From a bacterium (GTDB lineage Bacteria; Bdellovibrionota_G; JALEGL01): a DNA stretch of 64,000 bases. Position 1 is the stretch's first letter, and the number at the start of each line of letters is the position of its first letter. The DNA is taken from the NCBI GenBank assembly GCA_022763185.1, contig JALEGL010000009.1, forward strand, positions 54,432-118,431, in the 5' to 3' direction. A program made the translations under genes and the position numbers. The notes under the pieces are model-generated. The model did not search any database, was not told the DNA's origin, and saw only the letters and a program-made list of their open reading frames with translations. Positions 18,880 through 29,200 of this stretch are shown in pieces.

Positions 18880-19671
18880 TCAGTAAGAAGAACCGGAATA
18901 ATAGCTGTTTTGATCGTAAGGCTCTTCGTTTTGCATAACAAGCCCCGGCATAACTCTAGGGTCACCTTCTGCATCGACATAAATTCCTCTTCCCATAATA
19001 GTATAATACGGAAAGCGCTGAAACATCTGATAGGTTCCATTAATATAATTACCATCAAGGGAGACACCGTCCAGATCAGCAACGCCATAAACCATGAAGG
19101 CATTTTGAGCTTCTGCTCCGGTTTCCTGAGCAACTTCAGGGCTTCTACCAGCAAAATATAAGAAATATCCGGGCTCTTGGTAAAGGCCATAGCTGTGATT
19201 GCCACCAAGAATTGTTGCAACAGGCTGATCTAAACCCAAGAGCCATGGATTATAAAGATAAGTAATTGGAGTCCTTGCCAAAGGATGCGAGGCACAATAG
19301 CCATTTGCATTCGGCACTGCGTGAAACCTATCCGGGTTTGTGCCAAAAAAGCTGCGTGTCATTGATTTTATGCCTTTTGGCGGGCTCCCTGAGTACTGAG
19401 ATGTGCCATCTTGTCCGTCAAAATGATACATGCTTACTTCACTAAAACGAGTGTAAAATTCGCAGACCTGGCCGCTTTGCATAACATAAGCTGGATTTGA
19501 TGCAAATGCTATTTCTGCATCAACAATTTTACGCAGCATAATTTGACCTTCAGCTATTTTAGATTTCATTATGTATTTTCGGTAAGCGTTAATGGCCACT
19601 GCCGCAAGTATACTGCCAATGGCAACCACAATCATAATCTCAAGTAAAGTAAAGCCTCTTAGTTTTTTCAT
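18880..19671 (-). CDS. Large type IV pilin-like protein
   Basis: Prepilin with the class III signal KKLRGFTLLEIMIVVAIGSILAA: PilD cleavage after Gly, then Phe1 and Glu5. At 263 residues it is much larger than a normal major pilin. The C-terminal half holds acidic turns (DLDGVSLDGN, DAEGDPR) that may bind calcium, and a Tyr/Ser-rich tail. It is a clear distant paralogue of the protein at 61497-62249, sharing the order AE...IVDAEIAFAS, DLDG, IIxRGxYxDAxG. A small secreted protein gene lies nine bases upstream. Possible roles are a minor pilin or an adhesive tip subunit. Confidence 0.85.
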   Translation of the reverse strand: MKKLRGFTLLEIMIVVAIGSILAAVAINAYRKYIMKSKIAEGQIMLRKIVDAEIAFASNPAYVMQSGQVCEFYTRFSEVSMYHFDGQDGTSQYSGSPPKGIKSMTRSFFGTNPDRFHAVPNANGYCASHPLARTPITYLYNPWLLGLDQPVATILGGNHSYGLYQEPGYFLYFAGRSPEVAQETGAEAQNAFMVYGVADLDGVSLDGNYINGTYQMFQRFPYYTIMGRGIYVDAEGDPRVMPGLVMQNEEPYDQNSYYSGSSY

Positions 19672-19679
19672 CTTATCCT

Positions 19680-20018
19680 CTAATTTTTTTTCTTATTGGA
19701 CTTGGTCCAAAAGTCTTCTTTTTTGATCACTCTGTTTTTATAGGTAAAGGTGTAGCTTTGACAAGAAAAGACATGGTCTTTATTGTTGTTGTCCAAACAT
19801 TGGCCTTCATATGCAATGGAAGACCCTAAACTTACGCGTTTCAAAGTTAACTTCCTGCAATTCTTTGATAAAATAAACGCTTGCGCACCCCCGGAACAGT
19901 TGAACATGCCTTCTTCTTCATTGATGATGGTATCATTGGCTTGGGCACTGGCTATAAAAATCAAGCAGAACAGTAAAAACCCTATCTTGATACTCAATAT
20001 TTTATCGCTAAACTTCAC
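19680..20018 (-). CDS. Small secreted Cys-containing protein
   Basis: A 112-residue product with a signal peptide (hydrophobic IGFLLFCLIFIASAQA, cleaved near residue 28) and four cysteines in the mature part (FNCSGG, SKNCRK, GQCLDN, FSCQSY), enough for two disulfides. The tail is Lys-rich. I do not recognise the family. It ends nine bases before the start of the large pilin-like gene on the same strand, so the two are probably cotranscribed and may work together at the cell surface. Confidence 0.6.
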   Translation of the reverse strand: MKFSDKILSIKIGFLLFCLIFIASAQANDTIINEEEGMFNCSGGAQAFILSKNCRKLTLKRVSLGSSIAYEGQCLDNNNKDHVFSCQSYTFTYKNRVIKKEDFWTKSNKKKN

Positions 20019-20096
20019 AAGTTCAAACTACGTGGATCACAACAAACATGCAAATTTGAAAAAAATATTAATAAAATAAATAGTACAATAAATTGC

Positions 20097-20126
20097 TTGA
20101 GCTGCTGCAAATTGGCGTGCTATGAA
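20097..20126 (+). promoter_or_regulatory. Candidate promoter of the 2OG oxygenase gene
   Basis: TTGAGC at 20097-20102 and TATGAA at 20121-20126 are 18 bases apart, an acceptable sigma-70 pair. The ATG follows only eight bases after the -10, with no ribosome site between, so the transcript would be leaderless or nearly so. Confidence 0.4.
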
Positions 20127-20134
20127 CAAAAACC

Positions 20135-20977
20135 ATGTACGTTAAAAAAGTATCTTTAAAAAACTCAAATGCTCAACATCAACTCTTAGAGTCTTTTAAA
20201 GACACCGGTTTTGCTGTTTTGGTGGATCATCCTATTGATGCAAAACTGATTGAACAGACCTATGCTGTCTGGAAAGAGTTTTTTGATAGCCCTGCTAAAC
20301 AAGATTACTTATTTAACCCTGAACTTCAAGATGGTTACTTTCCCTTAAATTCAGAGAGTGCCAAAGGCCAAGATCTTCCTGATCTTAAAGAATTTTTTCA
20401 TTACTACCCTCATCTACGCCTGCCCCAAAGCTGTAAGGCGCCAACCCAAGCCTTGCACCAACAACTGATTGAACTGGCCCACACTCTGCTTGGTTGGTTG
20501 GATGAGGTTTTACCACAAGACATTACGCAAAACTTCAGCCAAAGTTTATCCAGCATGGCACGCGATAGCCAGCAAACCCTCATGCGCCCAATCCATTACC
20601 CACCTATTCAAAAGAATGATTTATCTAAAAAAGGCGCCATTAGAGCTGCTGCTCATGAAGATATTAATCTTATCACTTTACTGCCAGCAGCCTCAGCGCC
20701 TGGATTGCAGGTAAAGGATACCAAGGGTCAATGGCATGATGTCAGTTGTGACCCAGGCATGATTGCTGTTAATGTGGGTGACATGCTGCAAGAGTCTACT
20801 GGTGGCTATTTGCCTTCAACCACGCATCAAGTGATCAATCCAGAGCAAGAAGCCATGCAGTCTTCACGTTACTCTATCCCTTTATTTGTTCATGCCAAAC
20901 CTGAAGTGGTTTTGTCTAAACGCTACACCGCAAAAAGCTACTTGGATGAGCGGCTTAGAGAAATTGGTTTAAAGTAA
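20135..20977 (+). CDS. 2-oxoglutarate/Fe(II)-dependent oxygenase, isopenicillin N synthase-like
   Basis: Non-heme iron dioxygenase of 280 residues. It has the plant/fungal-like N-terminal DIOX_N region (FKDTGFAVLVDHPID) and the double-stranded beta-helix core with iron ligands His174 and Asp176 (AAHEDINLITLL) and His231 (STTHQVIN). Arg245-x-Ser (SRYSIP) for the 2-oxoglutarate carboxylate is present, as is GDMLQESTGGYLPST, typical of the family. The substrate is unknown; such enzymes hydroxylate or desaturate small molecules. It stands alone, converging on the glycosyltransferase gene. Confidence 0.88.
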   Translation: MYVKKVSLKNSNAQHQLLESFKDTGFAVLVDHPIDAKLIEQTYAVWKEFFDSPAKQDYLFNPELQDGYFPLNSESAKGQDLPDLKEFFHYYPHLRLPQSCKAPTQALHQQLIELAHTLLGWLDEVLPQDITQNFSQSLSSMARDSQQTLMRPIHYPPIQKNDLSKKGAIRAAAHEDINLITLLPAASAPGLQVKDTKGQWHDVSCDPGMIAVNVGDMLQESTGGYLPSTTHQVINPEQEAMQSSRYSIPLFVHAKPEVVLSKRYTAKSYLDERLREIGLK

Positions 20978-20998
20978 ACTCACTCTTACTACGCTGAA

Positions 20999-22438
20999 CT
21001 AATTCTTGGTGCCCACACGGGTCATATTACCCCAAACTTGCTTCTTGGTGATGAAGCGCCACCATCCTCGGATGCGCCATATATTGTTGAACTGCCGATA
21101 ACCAAAATTTTCAATGACGGCAATAAAACCCAAAGTCATCAAGCCTCTGACATGTGAAAAGCGTTTTAAGGACAATTCCTCTAAAATGAGAGACATGACA
21201 CTGATATAAACACCAAACAAAAAAAACACGGCCACAAAAGCTTTGAGCATTGAGTAGTCAATCAGACCCATGAAAAAAAAGTAGGGGAACAAAAGCATTC
21301 CAATCAGCTCAAAAATGGGACCCATCACGTCAATGATAAAGTTAATGGGCAACGCCACCATACCAACTCGACCATATTTTGGGTTAAACAACAAATGCTT
21401 GTATTTAAAAAATACTTCAATGCCGCCTTGCTGCCAACGAATCCGCTGACTTTTAAGTACACTATAATGCTCAGGCACTTCCGTCCAACAAATAGGCTCG
21501 GGGACAAACTTGATTTGATAATCTATTTTATTTTTTCTACAGTGCGTGTGGATTTTCATCACCAACTCATAATCTTCCCCAATGGTTTTTGCATCAAAAC
21601 CTCCCACGTCAATCACAATGTCACGCCTAAATACAGAAAAGGCACCTGAAACCAAAGTCAATATGCCTATTCTGCTCCAAGCCAAGCGTCCCATCAAGAA
21701 AGCTCGCATGTACTCAACCACTTGAAACAAAGCAAGAAGGTTTTTAGATAATTTAACTTGAGTGATTTGACCTTTATCAACCTCACATCCGTTGAGTACT
21801 CGCACTGATCCACCGGTAGCCATTGTAATCTCCGGCTGTTCAATAAAAGGTTGGACTGCATTGATCAGAGCCGAAGGCTCCAAAATTGAATCTGCATCCA
21901 AGGTGCAAAACAGTGGGGTTTTGCATACATCAATGCCAGCATTAAGCGCATCAGAACGCCCTCCATTTTCTTTATCTACCACAACTAGATTGGGGTAACT
22001 ATCAGAAGTATAAATGCCACGTACCGGCTTATGTTTTAAACTTTGTTCAAAATAATACGGTGTTTTTTGTAGGTTAAATTTTTCTTGTAAAATTTGCAGT
22101 GTATCATCTTTTGAGCCATCGTTAACAACAATTACTTTAAAAGAGGGGTATTGCATAAGCAATGCTGCTTTCGCAGTTTCTTCAATGGTTATCCCCTCAT
22201 TGTAAGCGGGAATGACGATACTCATTGGTAAAACCAGATCCGTTTGCAATAACCAAGGTGTAGTTTTTTCTCTAAAGCGGCGTCTGACTTTCAACAATTC
22301 AAGAGCTGCTAAGGGAATCTGTAACGCATAGGTTAAGTTTTGAAACAAGCCTACCATCAAAATAAAAACTGATACGATAATGGCCACATCTTTAATCCAG
22401 GCTTGGCTGAAAAATTGATAGATACTTTCGTGCATCAT
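20999..22438 (-). CDS. Family 2 glycosyltransferase, processive membrane type
   Basis: Inner-membrane GT2 enzyme of 479 residues, of the BcsA/PgaC/hyaluronan-synthase type. One helix lies at about 15-40; the GT-A domain follows with VIPAYNEG, IVVNDGSKDDT and LDADSIL (metal/UDP binding), GEDYELVMKIH and the processive-synthase motif QRIRWQQGG. C-terminal helices lie at about 365-435. It probably polymerises a sugar and threads the polymer through the membrane. It begins directly after the HEAT gene stop (TAAATG), the last gene of a six-gene operon that also encodes a TPR outer-membrane barrel. No PilZ domain is attached. The sugar is unknown. Confidence 0.9.
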   Translation of the reverse strand: MMHESIYQFFSQAWIKDVAIIVSVFILMVGLFQNLTYALQIPLAALELLKVRRRFREKTTPWLLQTDLVLPMSIVIPAYNEGITIEETAKAALLMQYPSFKVIVVNDGSKDDTLQILQEKFNLQKTPYYFEQSLKHKPVRGIYTSDSYPNLVVVDKENGGRSDALNAGIDVCKTPLFCTLDADSILEPSALINAVQPFIEQPEITMATGGSVRVLNGCEVDKGQITQVKLSKNLLALFQVVEYMRAFLMGRLAWSRIGILTLVSGAFSVFRRDIVIDVGGFDAKTIGEDYELVMKIHTHCRKNKIDYQIKFVPEPICWTEVPEHYSVLKSQRIRWQQGGIEVFFKYKHLLFNPKYGRVGMVALPINFIIDVMGPIFELIGMLLFPYFFFMGLIDYSMLKAFVAVFFLFGVYISVMSLILEELSLKRFSHVRGLMTLGFIAVIENFGYRQFNNIWRIRGWWRFITKKQVWGNMTRVGTKN

Positions 22439-23536
22439 TTAGACTTCGCTTACCATTAAAAATGCTTTGGCTCTTTGTCCACTGAGTGAAGAAGATTGCG
22501 ATACTTTTTCAAGTAAAATTTTACCTGCGCTACCCATTTGTATGATATTTTGTATCGCTTTATTGCTGACCAACCAATTGTCATCTTGCAGTAAAATATA
22601 AAAAACATCTGTGGCTTCTGGCATAGACACATAAGCACAATCGGCTACAAGTTGCCGAACATGTACATAGTTATCTTGCGCACCAAAATACAAAACATCC
22701 TTTCTCAATTTTTTTTTAGATAAGGCGAGCATATGAAACGCCTTAGCCCTAATATATTTGTCACTGTTATTATAATAAGCCAAACCAAGCTCTAAAAGCC
22801 TATCGCTATCAATAACATCTTCCACCGCAATCATTGCCGCTATTTTCATGTTACGCTTACTTTCCTGATTTTGGATGAACTGTACAATTTGATCTGAAAA
22901 ATCTTTGGCAAAATCTTTCAAGACATGACTGGCCATCAAATAGGGGACCTTTTTTTTAATCAATGTCGCAAGTACCTGTTCAAAGGCTTTAAAACTATTA
23001 AACTTGGCCAGAGCTTTCATGGCAATAAAATAAATTTGTGGTTTAGCATGCTGCATGCTCTGACATAAAATTGCAAACACCTTTTCATTTTTCCAGTTGG
23101 ATAACAATTCAAGCGCCACTTGCGATTGCTCTATATTACTATTTTTATGTTGCTTACAACACCACTGATAAAGACCAATTGCTTCAAAAAGCTGTAAAAT
23201 TTTTTGCCGTTGCTCGCCTTTGAAGTTTTGTAAAAAGTGCTCCCCAACTTGGGCTAAATAGAAATAATCTTTTTTAGATTGAAGCAGTTGTGACTTTGGG
23301 TTTTTAAGCCCTTTCATTAAATATATTTGTAAAACTTTTTCTATGGTCTTACAGCGTGCTAAAGCTTTTTGCTTGGCTCGGTCATGAAAAAATCGAACTG
23401 CCACCAAACAAAAAAATGCTACGGTTGAAACGCAGGCAAGAATAAGACTAATTTTAACGGTATAACTGTAAAAAAGCTCGGTGTTGGAATAAAATGAGAT
23501 AATATCAAATTTATTTTTTAGGGTTTCGTACATCAA
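22439..23536 (-). CDS. Membrane-anchored HEAT-repeat protein
   Basis: A 365-residue protein with a single N-terminal helix (about residues 26-48) and a long alpha-helical body. HEAT-like repeats are visible from about residue 150 on (for example ALELLSNWKNEKVFAILCQSM, YIRAKAFHMLALSKKKLRKD, NWLVSNKAIQNIIQMG). Such scaffolds usually hold protein partners. It overlaps the upstream barrel gene by four bases (ATGA) and abuts the glycosyltransferase start, so the three are made together. It may link the inner-membrane synthase to the outer-membrane barrel or to the receiver proteins, which is inference. Confidence 0.8.
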   Translation of the reverse strand: MMYETLKNKFDIISFYSNTELFYSYTVKISLILACVSTVAFFCLVAVRFFHDRAKQKALARCKTIEKVLQIYLMKGLKNPKSQLLQSKKDYFYLAQVGEHFLQNFKGEQRQKILQLFEAIGLYQWCCKQHKNSNIEQSQVALELLSNWKNEKVFAILCQSMQHAKPQIYFIAMKALAKFNSFKAFEQVLATLIKKKVPYLMASHVLKDFAKDFSDQIVQFIQNQESKRNMKIAAMIAVEDVIDSDRLLELGLAYYNNSDKYIRAKAFHMLALSKKKLRKDVLYFGAQDNYVHVRQLVADCAYVSMPEATDVFYILLQDDNWLVSNKAIQNIIQMGSAGKILLEKVSQSSSLSGQRAKAFLMVSEV

Positions 23537-24672
23537 AAGTTTTTTCTCACATACATGCTAATGACATCACGCAAAAACGAGTTCTTTCTGTTTTCATGGC
23601 TGTAGCTGGCAATTAAATCATAATTGGATTTCAGCTTATAACGTCCACCACAGAAAAATGCAGAGGTATCAATCACAACAGCATTATCCGTCTCAGGTGC
23701 AAAAGAAACTCCAGCAAAAAGATGCCATGTATTGTTGGGGCTAAACCAGTTGACTCTAGATCCTATGCCATAAAGAAGGTGATCTCTGTTTTCATCCACA
23801 ATTAAAATAGACTGCGCTTGAACATCAAAGCCCCGTTGCAATAAAATTTTTGTGCCCGGCTTAATCACTCCTATTTTTAAATTTTCATACTGATCGTACT
23901 GACCATTTAAAGTTAGTCTCAAACCTGATATTGGCTTATTTTTTTTATAAAAAATTTTAAAATCGAAATTGCTTCTTAGTCTGGTTCTGGGTAAAAATAC
24001 TGTTGAAAAGCCTTTGCTAAGAGTTAAGTCAAGGGCATGATCTTGTGGACTCACATAAAGCAAGCCCAAGCCATAGTGTTGCTGACTATTATCAAACCGT
24101 GTGTAGTTTTGAACATGACCGTGCAGGTTGATATTGTCTCTTATCCAGGTACCGGCAAAGAGTTCTTGCATTTTCCAATCGGGTTGACCGGAACGAGAAA
24201 TTATACTGTATTGATATCCTAAACCTATATAACTCAAGGGCTTTTTTGTATTTTTAGCCTCAAGCTCTACTTTTTCAATAGATTTTATTTTTTTTTCTAA
24301 AGCTAAAGAAGTGGCGTTACCAGGCTCTAGACTCAAAGCTTGTTGTAGATATTTTAGCGCCTTTTTTTTATTACCCAAAGCTAAATTTAAGCGTACGAGC
24401 TCTATTTTAACATATACATCACTTGGATTTAATGCTGAAGCTTTGTTTTGAGCTTGCAAAGCTTGTTCAAATTGACTTTGAGCTCTAAAACACAAGCCTA
24501 ATAAATACCAAAGCTCTGTATTGCTGGTATCTTGAGCAACTAAATGTTCAAACACCTTTTGTGCTTTTGCATACTCTTTATTTTTATACAGTTTTATTCC
24601 GCTATCATAATCATCATTTTGTGCATAAGCACAAAACACAAGCACAAATAGAGCTAGAATAAGTTTCTTCAT
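23533..24672 (-). CDS. TPR plus YaiO-type outer-membrane barrel protein
   Basis: A 379-residue exported protein. The signal peptide ends near CAYAQ. TPR units follow (YDSGIKLYKNKEYAKAQKVFEHLVAQD, NTELWYLLGLCFRAQSQFEQAL, DVYVKIELVRLNLALGNKKKALKYLQQAL). From about residue 145 there is a beta-barrel with alternating strands ending in MYVRKNF. The TPR-barrel layout matches YaiO-type proteins and, in general design, polysaccharide exporters such as PgaA and BcsC. It overlaps both neighbours by four bases. With the GT2 synthase downstream it is the likely outer-membrane exit for the polymer. Confidence 0.85.
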   Translation of the reverse strand: MKKLILALFVLVFCAYAQNDDYDSGIKLYKNKEYAKAQKVFEHLVAQDTSNTELWYLLGLCFRAQSQFEQALQAQNKASALNPSDVYVKIELVRLNLALGNKKKALKYLQQALSLEPGNATSLALEKKIKSIEKVELEAKNTKKPLSYIGLGYQYSIISRSGQPDWKMQELFAGTWIRDNINLHGHVQNYTRFDNSQQHYGLGLLYVSPQDHALDLTLSKGFSTVFLPRTRLRSNFDFKIFYKKNKPISGLRLTLNGQYDQYENLKIGVIKPGTKILLQRGFDVQAQSILIVDENRDHLLYGIGSRVNWFSPNNTWHLFAGVSFAPETDNAVVIDTSAFFCGGRYKLKSNYDLIASYSHENRKNSFLRDVISMYVRKNF

Positions 24673-25865
24673 TGTTGAAGGGCTTCTTTTTTTTCTCGCT
24701 TCAAAATACCAGCAACACGTGCAGAAAGTTCATCAATATCAAAAGGTTTAACTATATAGTCATGTGCACCATGGTTCAATCCAGATACAATATTTTCCTG
24801 TTGATTTTTAGCAGATATAATAATTATAGGAATATCTGCTATACGTGGGTCTTGCTTGGCTTTTTGTAGGGTTGATATACCATCCATACCGGGCATCATT
24901 ACATCAATAATGGCTAAATCTGGGCTTTTTATTTGCATGGTCATCAAGGCATCATAACCATTGTTTTCGGTGAAAACCCGATACCCCTTTTTTTTAAAAT
25001 AATCTGCTGCATACTGTAAAATCAGCTCATCATCATCTGCTAAAAGTAATTGCGTTTTTTGTTGACGGACCATGTGCTTAACTTTATCAACAAGCGTATC
25101 AACATCAAAAGGTTTGGTGATATAATCATTGGCACCATTGGCAAAACCTTTAATGACCGCCTCATCATTACTTTCTCTGGTCAACATCATAATAGGGATA
25201 TCTTCAAAATTTTTATTCTACTTGATGCTGGATAAAATATCAAAGCCAGACTGCCCGGGCATATTTACATCCAATAAAATTAAGTCTGGCAAACATATCT
25301 CTGGGTTTTTGATGAACTGATTGTTAACTTTGCTTAAAAACTCCAAAGCTTCTTGACCGTTTCTGCACTGAATAACATTAAAGTTATCCTCTTTAAGACC
25401 GTAAGTAAAAAAATCATTGATCAGCTCATCATCATCAACAAGCAAAACATTGTATTGATCGGTTATAATGGTTTTAATATTTGTTTTCACTTTTTTTTGA
25501 TCAAGCTCATCAAACTCTTCTTCTGAATAATCCTCAATGATTTTAGTAATCATGATCACAAACTGATCCAATTGCTCTACCAACTGTTCATAGATAAGAT
25601 CTATTTTTTCTCCATCAATAACTCTATCGAGCAACTGCTCTACAGTAAAAGCTTTTTCACTTAAACCGGAAAACCCGAATGTTTTTGCTGAACCAGATAT
25701 CTTGTGCACTTCCGCTCTTATAATAGGTGTTAAGCTTTTTGGCTCTATGTCTTTTTCAGCAACGCTCTCATAAAACTCTACCAATATCGGCAACCAATCT
25801 CCCAACTTGTGACAAAATCTTTGTCTTACCTGCTTGAGGGCAAACTGTACTTTATCATTTTTCAT
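24669..25865 (-). pseudogene. Hpt-REC-REC phosphorelay protein split by an in-frame amber codon
   Basis: One 399-codon frame (398 codons before its own stop) with a single TAG at 25218-25220. Residues 1-110 form an Hpt domain with phosphoacceptor His54 (VHKISGSAKTFGF). A first receiver starts at NVLLVDDDELINDFF, holds its acceptor Asp in LILLDVNMPG, and is cut after FDILSSIK. The frame resumes as NKNFEDIPIMMLT with the rest of that receiver (NDYITKPFD). A second, complete receiver follows (LLLADDDE, AIIDVMMPGMDG, IIISAKN, DYIVKPFD). The start at 25865 follows the previous receiver's stop by four bases. TAG is used as a normal stop elsewhere here, so recoding is unlikely. Mutation, sequencing error and readthrough all remain possible. 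Confidence 0.8.
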
Positions 25866-25869
25866 GGCT

Positions 25870-26250
25870 TCATTGACCCTTCCAATAATCTTCAATGGTT
25901 GCGCATAAAATTTCTAAGTCAAAAGGTTTGACAATAACCCCTAATGCACCAAGTTCCATATATTTTTTCTGTTCGTGCACCTGAGCTTTAGCGGTCATAA
26001 ACACAACCGGGACATTATTTAAATATCCCTTTTCTTTAAGTTTTATAAAAGCTTCCTGCCCATCCATCCCTGGCATCATGACATCCATCAAAATGAGTTG
26101 TGGCTTAAATACTGGCACCTGATCAATAGCTTCTTGTCCATTGGATACATGTAAAACCTCGTATTGACCCATTTCATCAAGAACAATGCTTGTAATTTGA
26201 GCAATGTCTTGGTCATCTTCAACATAAAGAATTTTTTTTAATTTGTTCAT
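25870..26250 (-). CDS. Single-domain response regulator (CheY-like receiver)
   Basis: A 126-residue stand-alone receiver: acidic pair in LYVEDDQDIAQ, phosphoacceptor Asp in LILMDVMMPGMDG, switch Thr in VVFMTAKA and conserved Lys in GVIVKPFD. There is no output domain, so it probably shuttles phosphate between the histidine kinase just upstream (six bases away) and the Hpt domain of the next protein. It sits second in the six-gene operon. Confidence 0.93.
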   Translation of the reverse strand: MNKLKKILYVEDDQDIAQITSIVLDEMGQYEVLHVSNGQEAIDQVPVFKPQLILMDVMMPGMDGQEAFIKLKEKGYLNNVPVVFMTAKAQVHEQKKYMELGALGVIVKPFDLEILCATIEDYWKGQ

Positions 26251-26256
26251 TGTCTG

Positions 26257-29200
26257 CTATCCATGAATGAGAGGCAATCGAATATAAAACTTACTGCCTT
26301 TTCCTAAAATTGTATCATAAAAAACTCTTCCCCCAAAAGCCATTATAATGGATTGAGTTATATTTAAGCCAAGACCTGTTCCACCTGCTTTTCTTTTGGA
26401 TGAAGCATCCACTTGTGAAAACTTATCAAATATTTTATTGGCATAGCTTTCTGATATACCAGGACCTTTATCTGCTACACAAACCATTGCGTGATCATTT
26501 TCTCTATAAACTGTAACACGAACTACTTCTTGTTGGGGTGAGAATTTGATTGCATTGGATATCAAATTGGTTACTGCCTGTTGATAGCGCATGGGGTCAA
26601 CCTTAACCCATAAATCAGGCACACTTTTATTAAACACCAACTCAATATTATGCTCTAAAGCAAAGCCCATATTATCTTCTATGGCTTTTTGGGTTGGCTC
26701 ATTGATATTCAAGGTTTCAAGGGCATATTCCATTTTTCCGGCAGCAATTTTTTCCATATCCAAAAGATCATTTACTATTCTAATGAGTTTTTTTGTATTT
26801 CTGGATGACAATTCAATAAGACTAAATATTTTGTCTTCTACTTTGTTTTTAAGCTTCATTTTCATGAGACTTAATGATCCTGAAATAGCTGTTAGAGGTG
26901 TTCTTAATTCATGGTTGACCGTTGAAATAAACTCATTTTTAAGCGTATCCATTTTTTTCTTATACGTGATATCTCTAAAAATTAAACTAAACACTTTATC
27001 TTTGCTGCTTGTATACAGTGGGCTTAAAGTTGCCTCAATGGGAAAAGTGCTGCCATTCGATCGATGGGCTGTAAGCTCAAAATTACTCTTCATCAGTTGA
27101 TCACTGTTTTGCACCCCCTCTATTAATTCTGATAGTTTTGGAATTATTTGATGGATTGAAAGCGGAGAATTTTCATGTTGGTTGTTCAAATCAAACATTT
27201 TTTTTCCTGCATGATTAATGCTCAATATTTTTCCTTCTGTATTGAAGGTTAAAATTGTGTCAATGGCATGATCAAATAAATTTTTAAGCTGGTTTTTTGT
27301 TTCGTTGGCCAGCTTTGCAGACTGCCCGTACAATTGTGCCAACAAATAAAACATACCCGTCAAAAGTATACTGGCAATCAAGCCAATCACCAAAACAATC
27401 ACTGACAATCCTGAATCAACTTTGGCCACAAAGTTTTTTGATGGCTGCCAACGCAAAACCCAATTTCTATGCGCCAACTTGATGGTTTGTGTTTTGTTTA
27501 GATACTTAAACTGTCCATGCACACCCAACTCTTCTGTATTAGAATACAATAAGGTTTCATCACTCCTATCTGACTGATCATAAATAGAAAGACTAACTTT
27601 ATCACCACTTACATCTACAATATCTGAAACAAAGTTTCTGGCCATAAACGGTGAATACACCCAACCTAAAAACCCCTTTCTACGCTCTTCTATGTTGTTG
27701 TACTTCTTTATATTTTTTCTATATAAGGGTGCTAGCAACAAAAAGCCTGCCATTTTTTTTTCATCTTGAACCAGCAAAATTTTTCCTGTCAGATGAATTT
27801 CACCTTTGTCTCTGGCCAGCTCTGCTGCAGTCCTACGATTTTTTTCAAAACCGATATCTAAGCCTACTGCTGGCAAATTAATTTCAATTGGCTCAATAAA
27901 ACGAATAACAAACTTCTCCTCAAACTCTGTTCTGGGGTAAACCTTAAAATTTTTAAAATCATTCTTACTGACATCACTTTGATAAATAGCAAGCTTGTCT
28001 TTGGGAACTGAATCAATAAAACCAATTCCGTTAGAGCCTGGTAAATATTTATCAACACGTAAAGCTTGCGTATATTGACGCCATTCCTGACGGCTAACCT
28101 CTGAAGAACCCTGAATAAAACCAATCCCCCCTAGCAAAGCTTGTTCATAGAGGGCAAAACGTTTAAGGATTTGTGCTGTTTTATCTTCTACCAAAGTATC
28201 AAAATATTTTTGATTTTGATCAATAACAACTTCTCTAGTGTTTTGCCACGCCAATACCGTAACGATAAGACACACCACGCCAATAATAAATGGAGAGCTT
28301 TTCCAAAAATCAAAAAGATGATGTTCACGTTTTAAAAAATAGCTGTAGAAAGCAAATGCCAATATTAAGAAACACATACCTGTATGAATGGCCATGCGTG
28401 AAAAACTCGCCAAACCATACATGCTTTTTTGACCTAAAAAGTGAATCATCAAAGCTGTAATTGCGATAATCATTAACGAAAAAACACAGGCTAAAAATAT
28501 TTTTTTTTGCCTGTTTAAGATTAATGCCAAGGTTGTTAACATAAAACTTATAGCAGTAACAGGCGACATTCTTCCTGGATCAGAAACCAAAGCCATATGC
28601 TTGGGGGCATTAAAAAAAAGATTGTCAATACTAAAGTCTGTTAGAAAAATGTATTGCAAAAAGGTCAGACAAGCAAAAACAAAAACGCTACCAGAAACAA
28701 GCAAACTTACTGTTTGCTTGTGCAGCAATAAAAGAAGAAAGCTGATCACACAAAAAACAAAAGACAAAGCTGTGTTGTATTGCATAGGTGATGAGCTTGG
28801 AAGAATAGTAATCATTGTATCTATTTTGAGCAACCATCCTATGATTGATGAAAAGGCGAGAAGCTCCACAATGAATAAAGGTGCTACAAGTGCAAGTGTT
28901 TTGTTTATTGATATTTTTTCTATTTTTTCTTCATGAAGGTAACGACTTTGAGACACCTCTTCTAAGTATAGAAAAATAAGCGCAAAATAGGCACCCAGTC
29001 TTAAAACATGCCACCACCACCAAGCCACATCCCAAACAGAAGACAACTCAAATAAAATACCGGCCATGCCAAACAAAGCACAATGTGAAACGATGGCCAT
29101 TAACTGCTTTTTGTTATCTTTGTTGATCTTGATCGCAAGTCTAATTGCCGCTGTAATAAAGGCCAAACCACCCACAATGTTTAGAAGTCTGGCCAGGAAT

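Noticed and set aside
25218-25220. TAG as a recoded sense codon
   Set aside because: TAG ends other intact genes here (for example rsmA), so general recoding is not supported.
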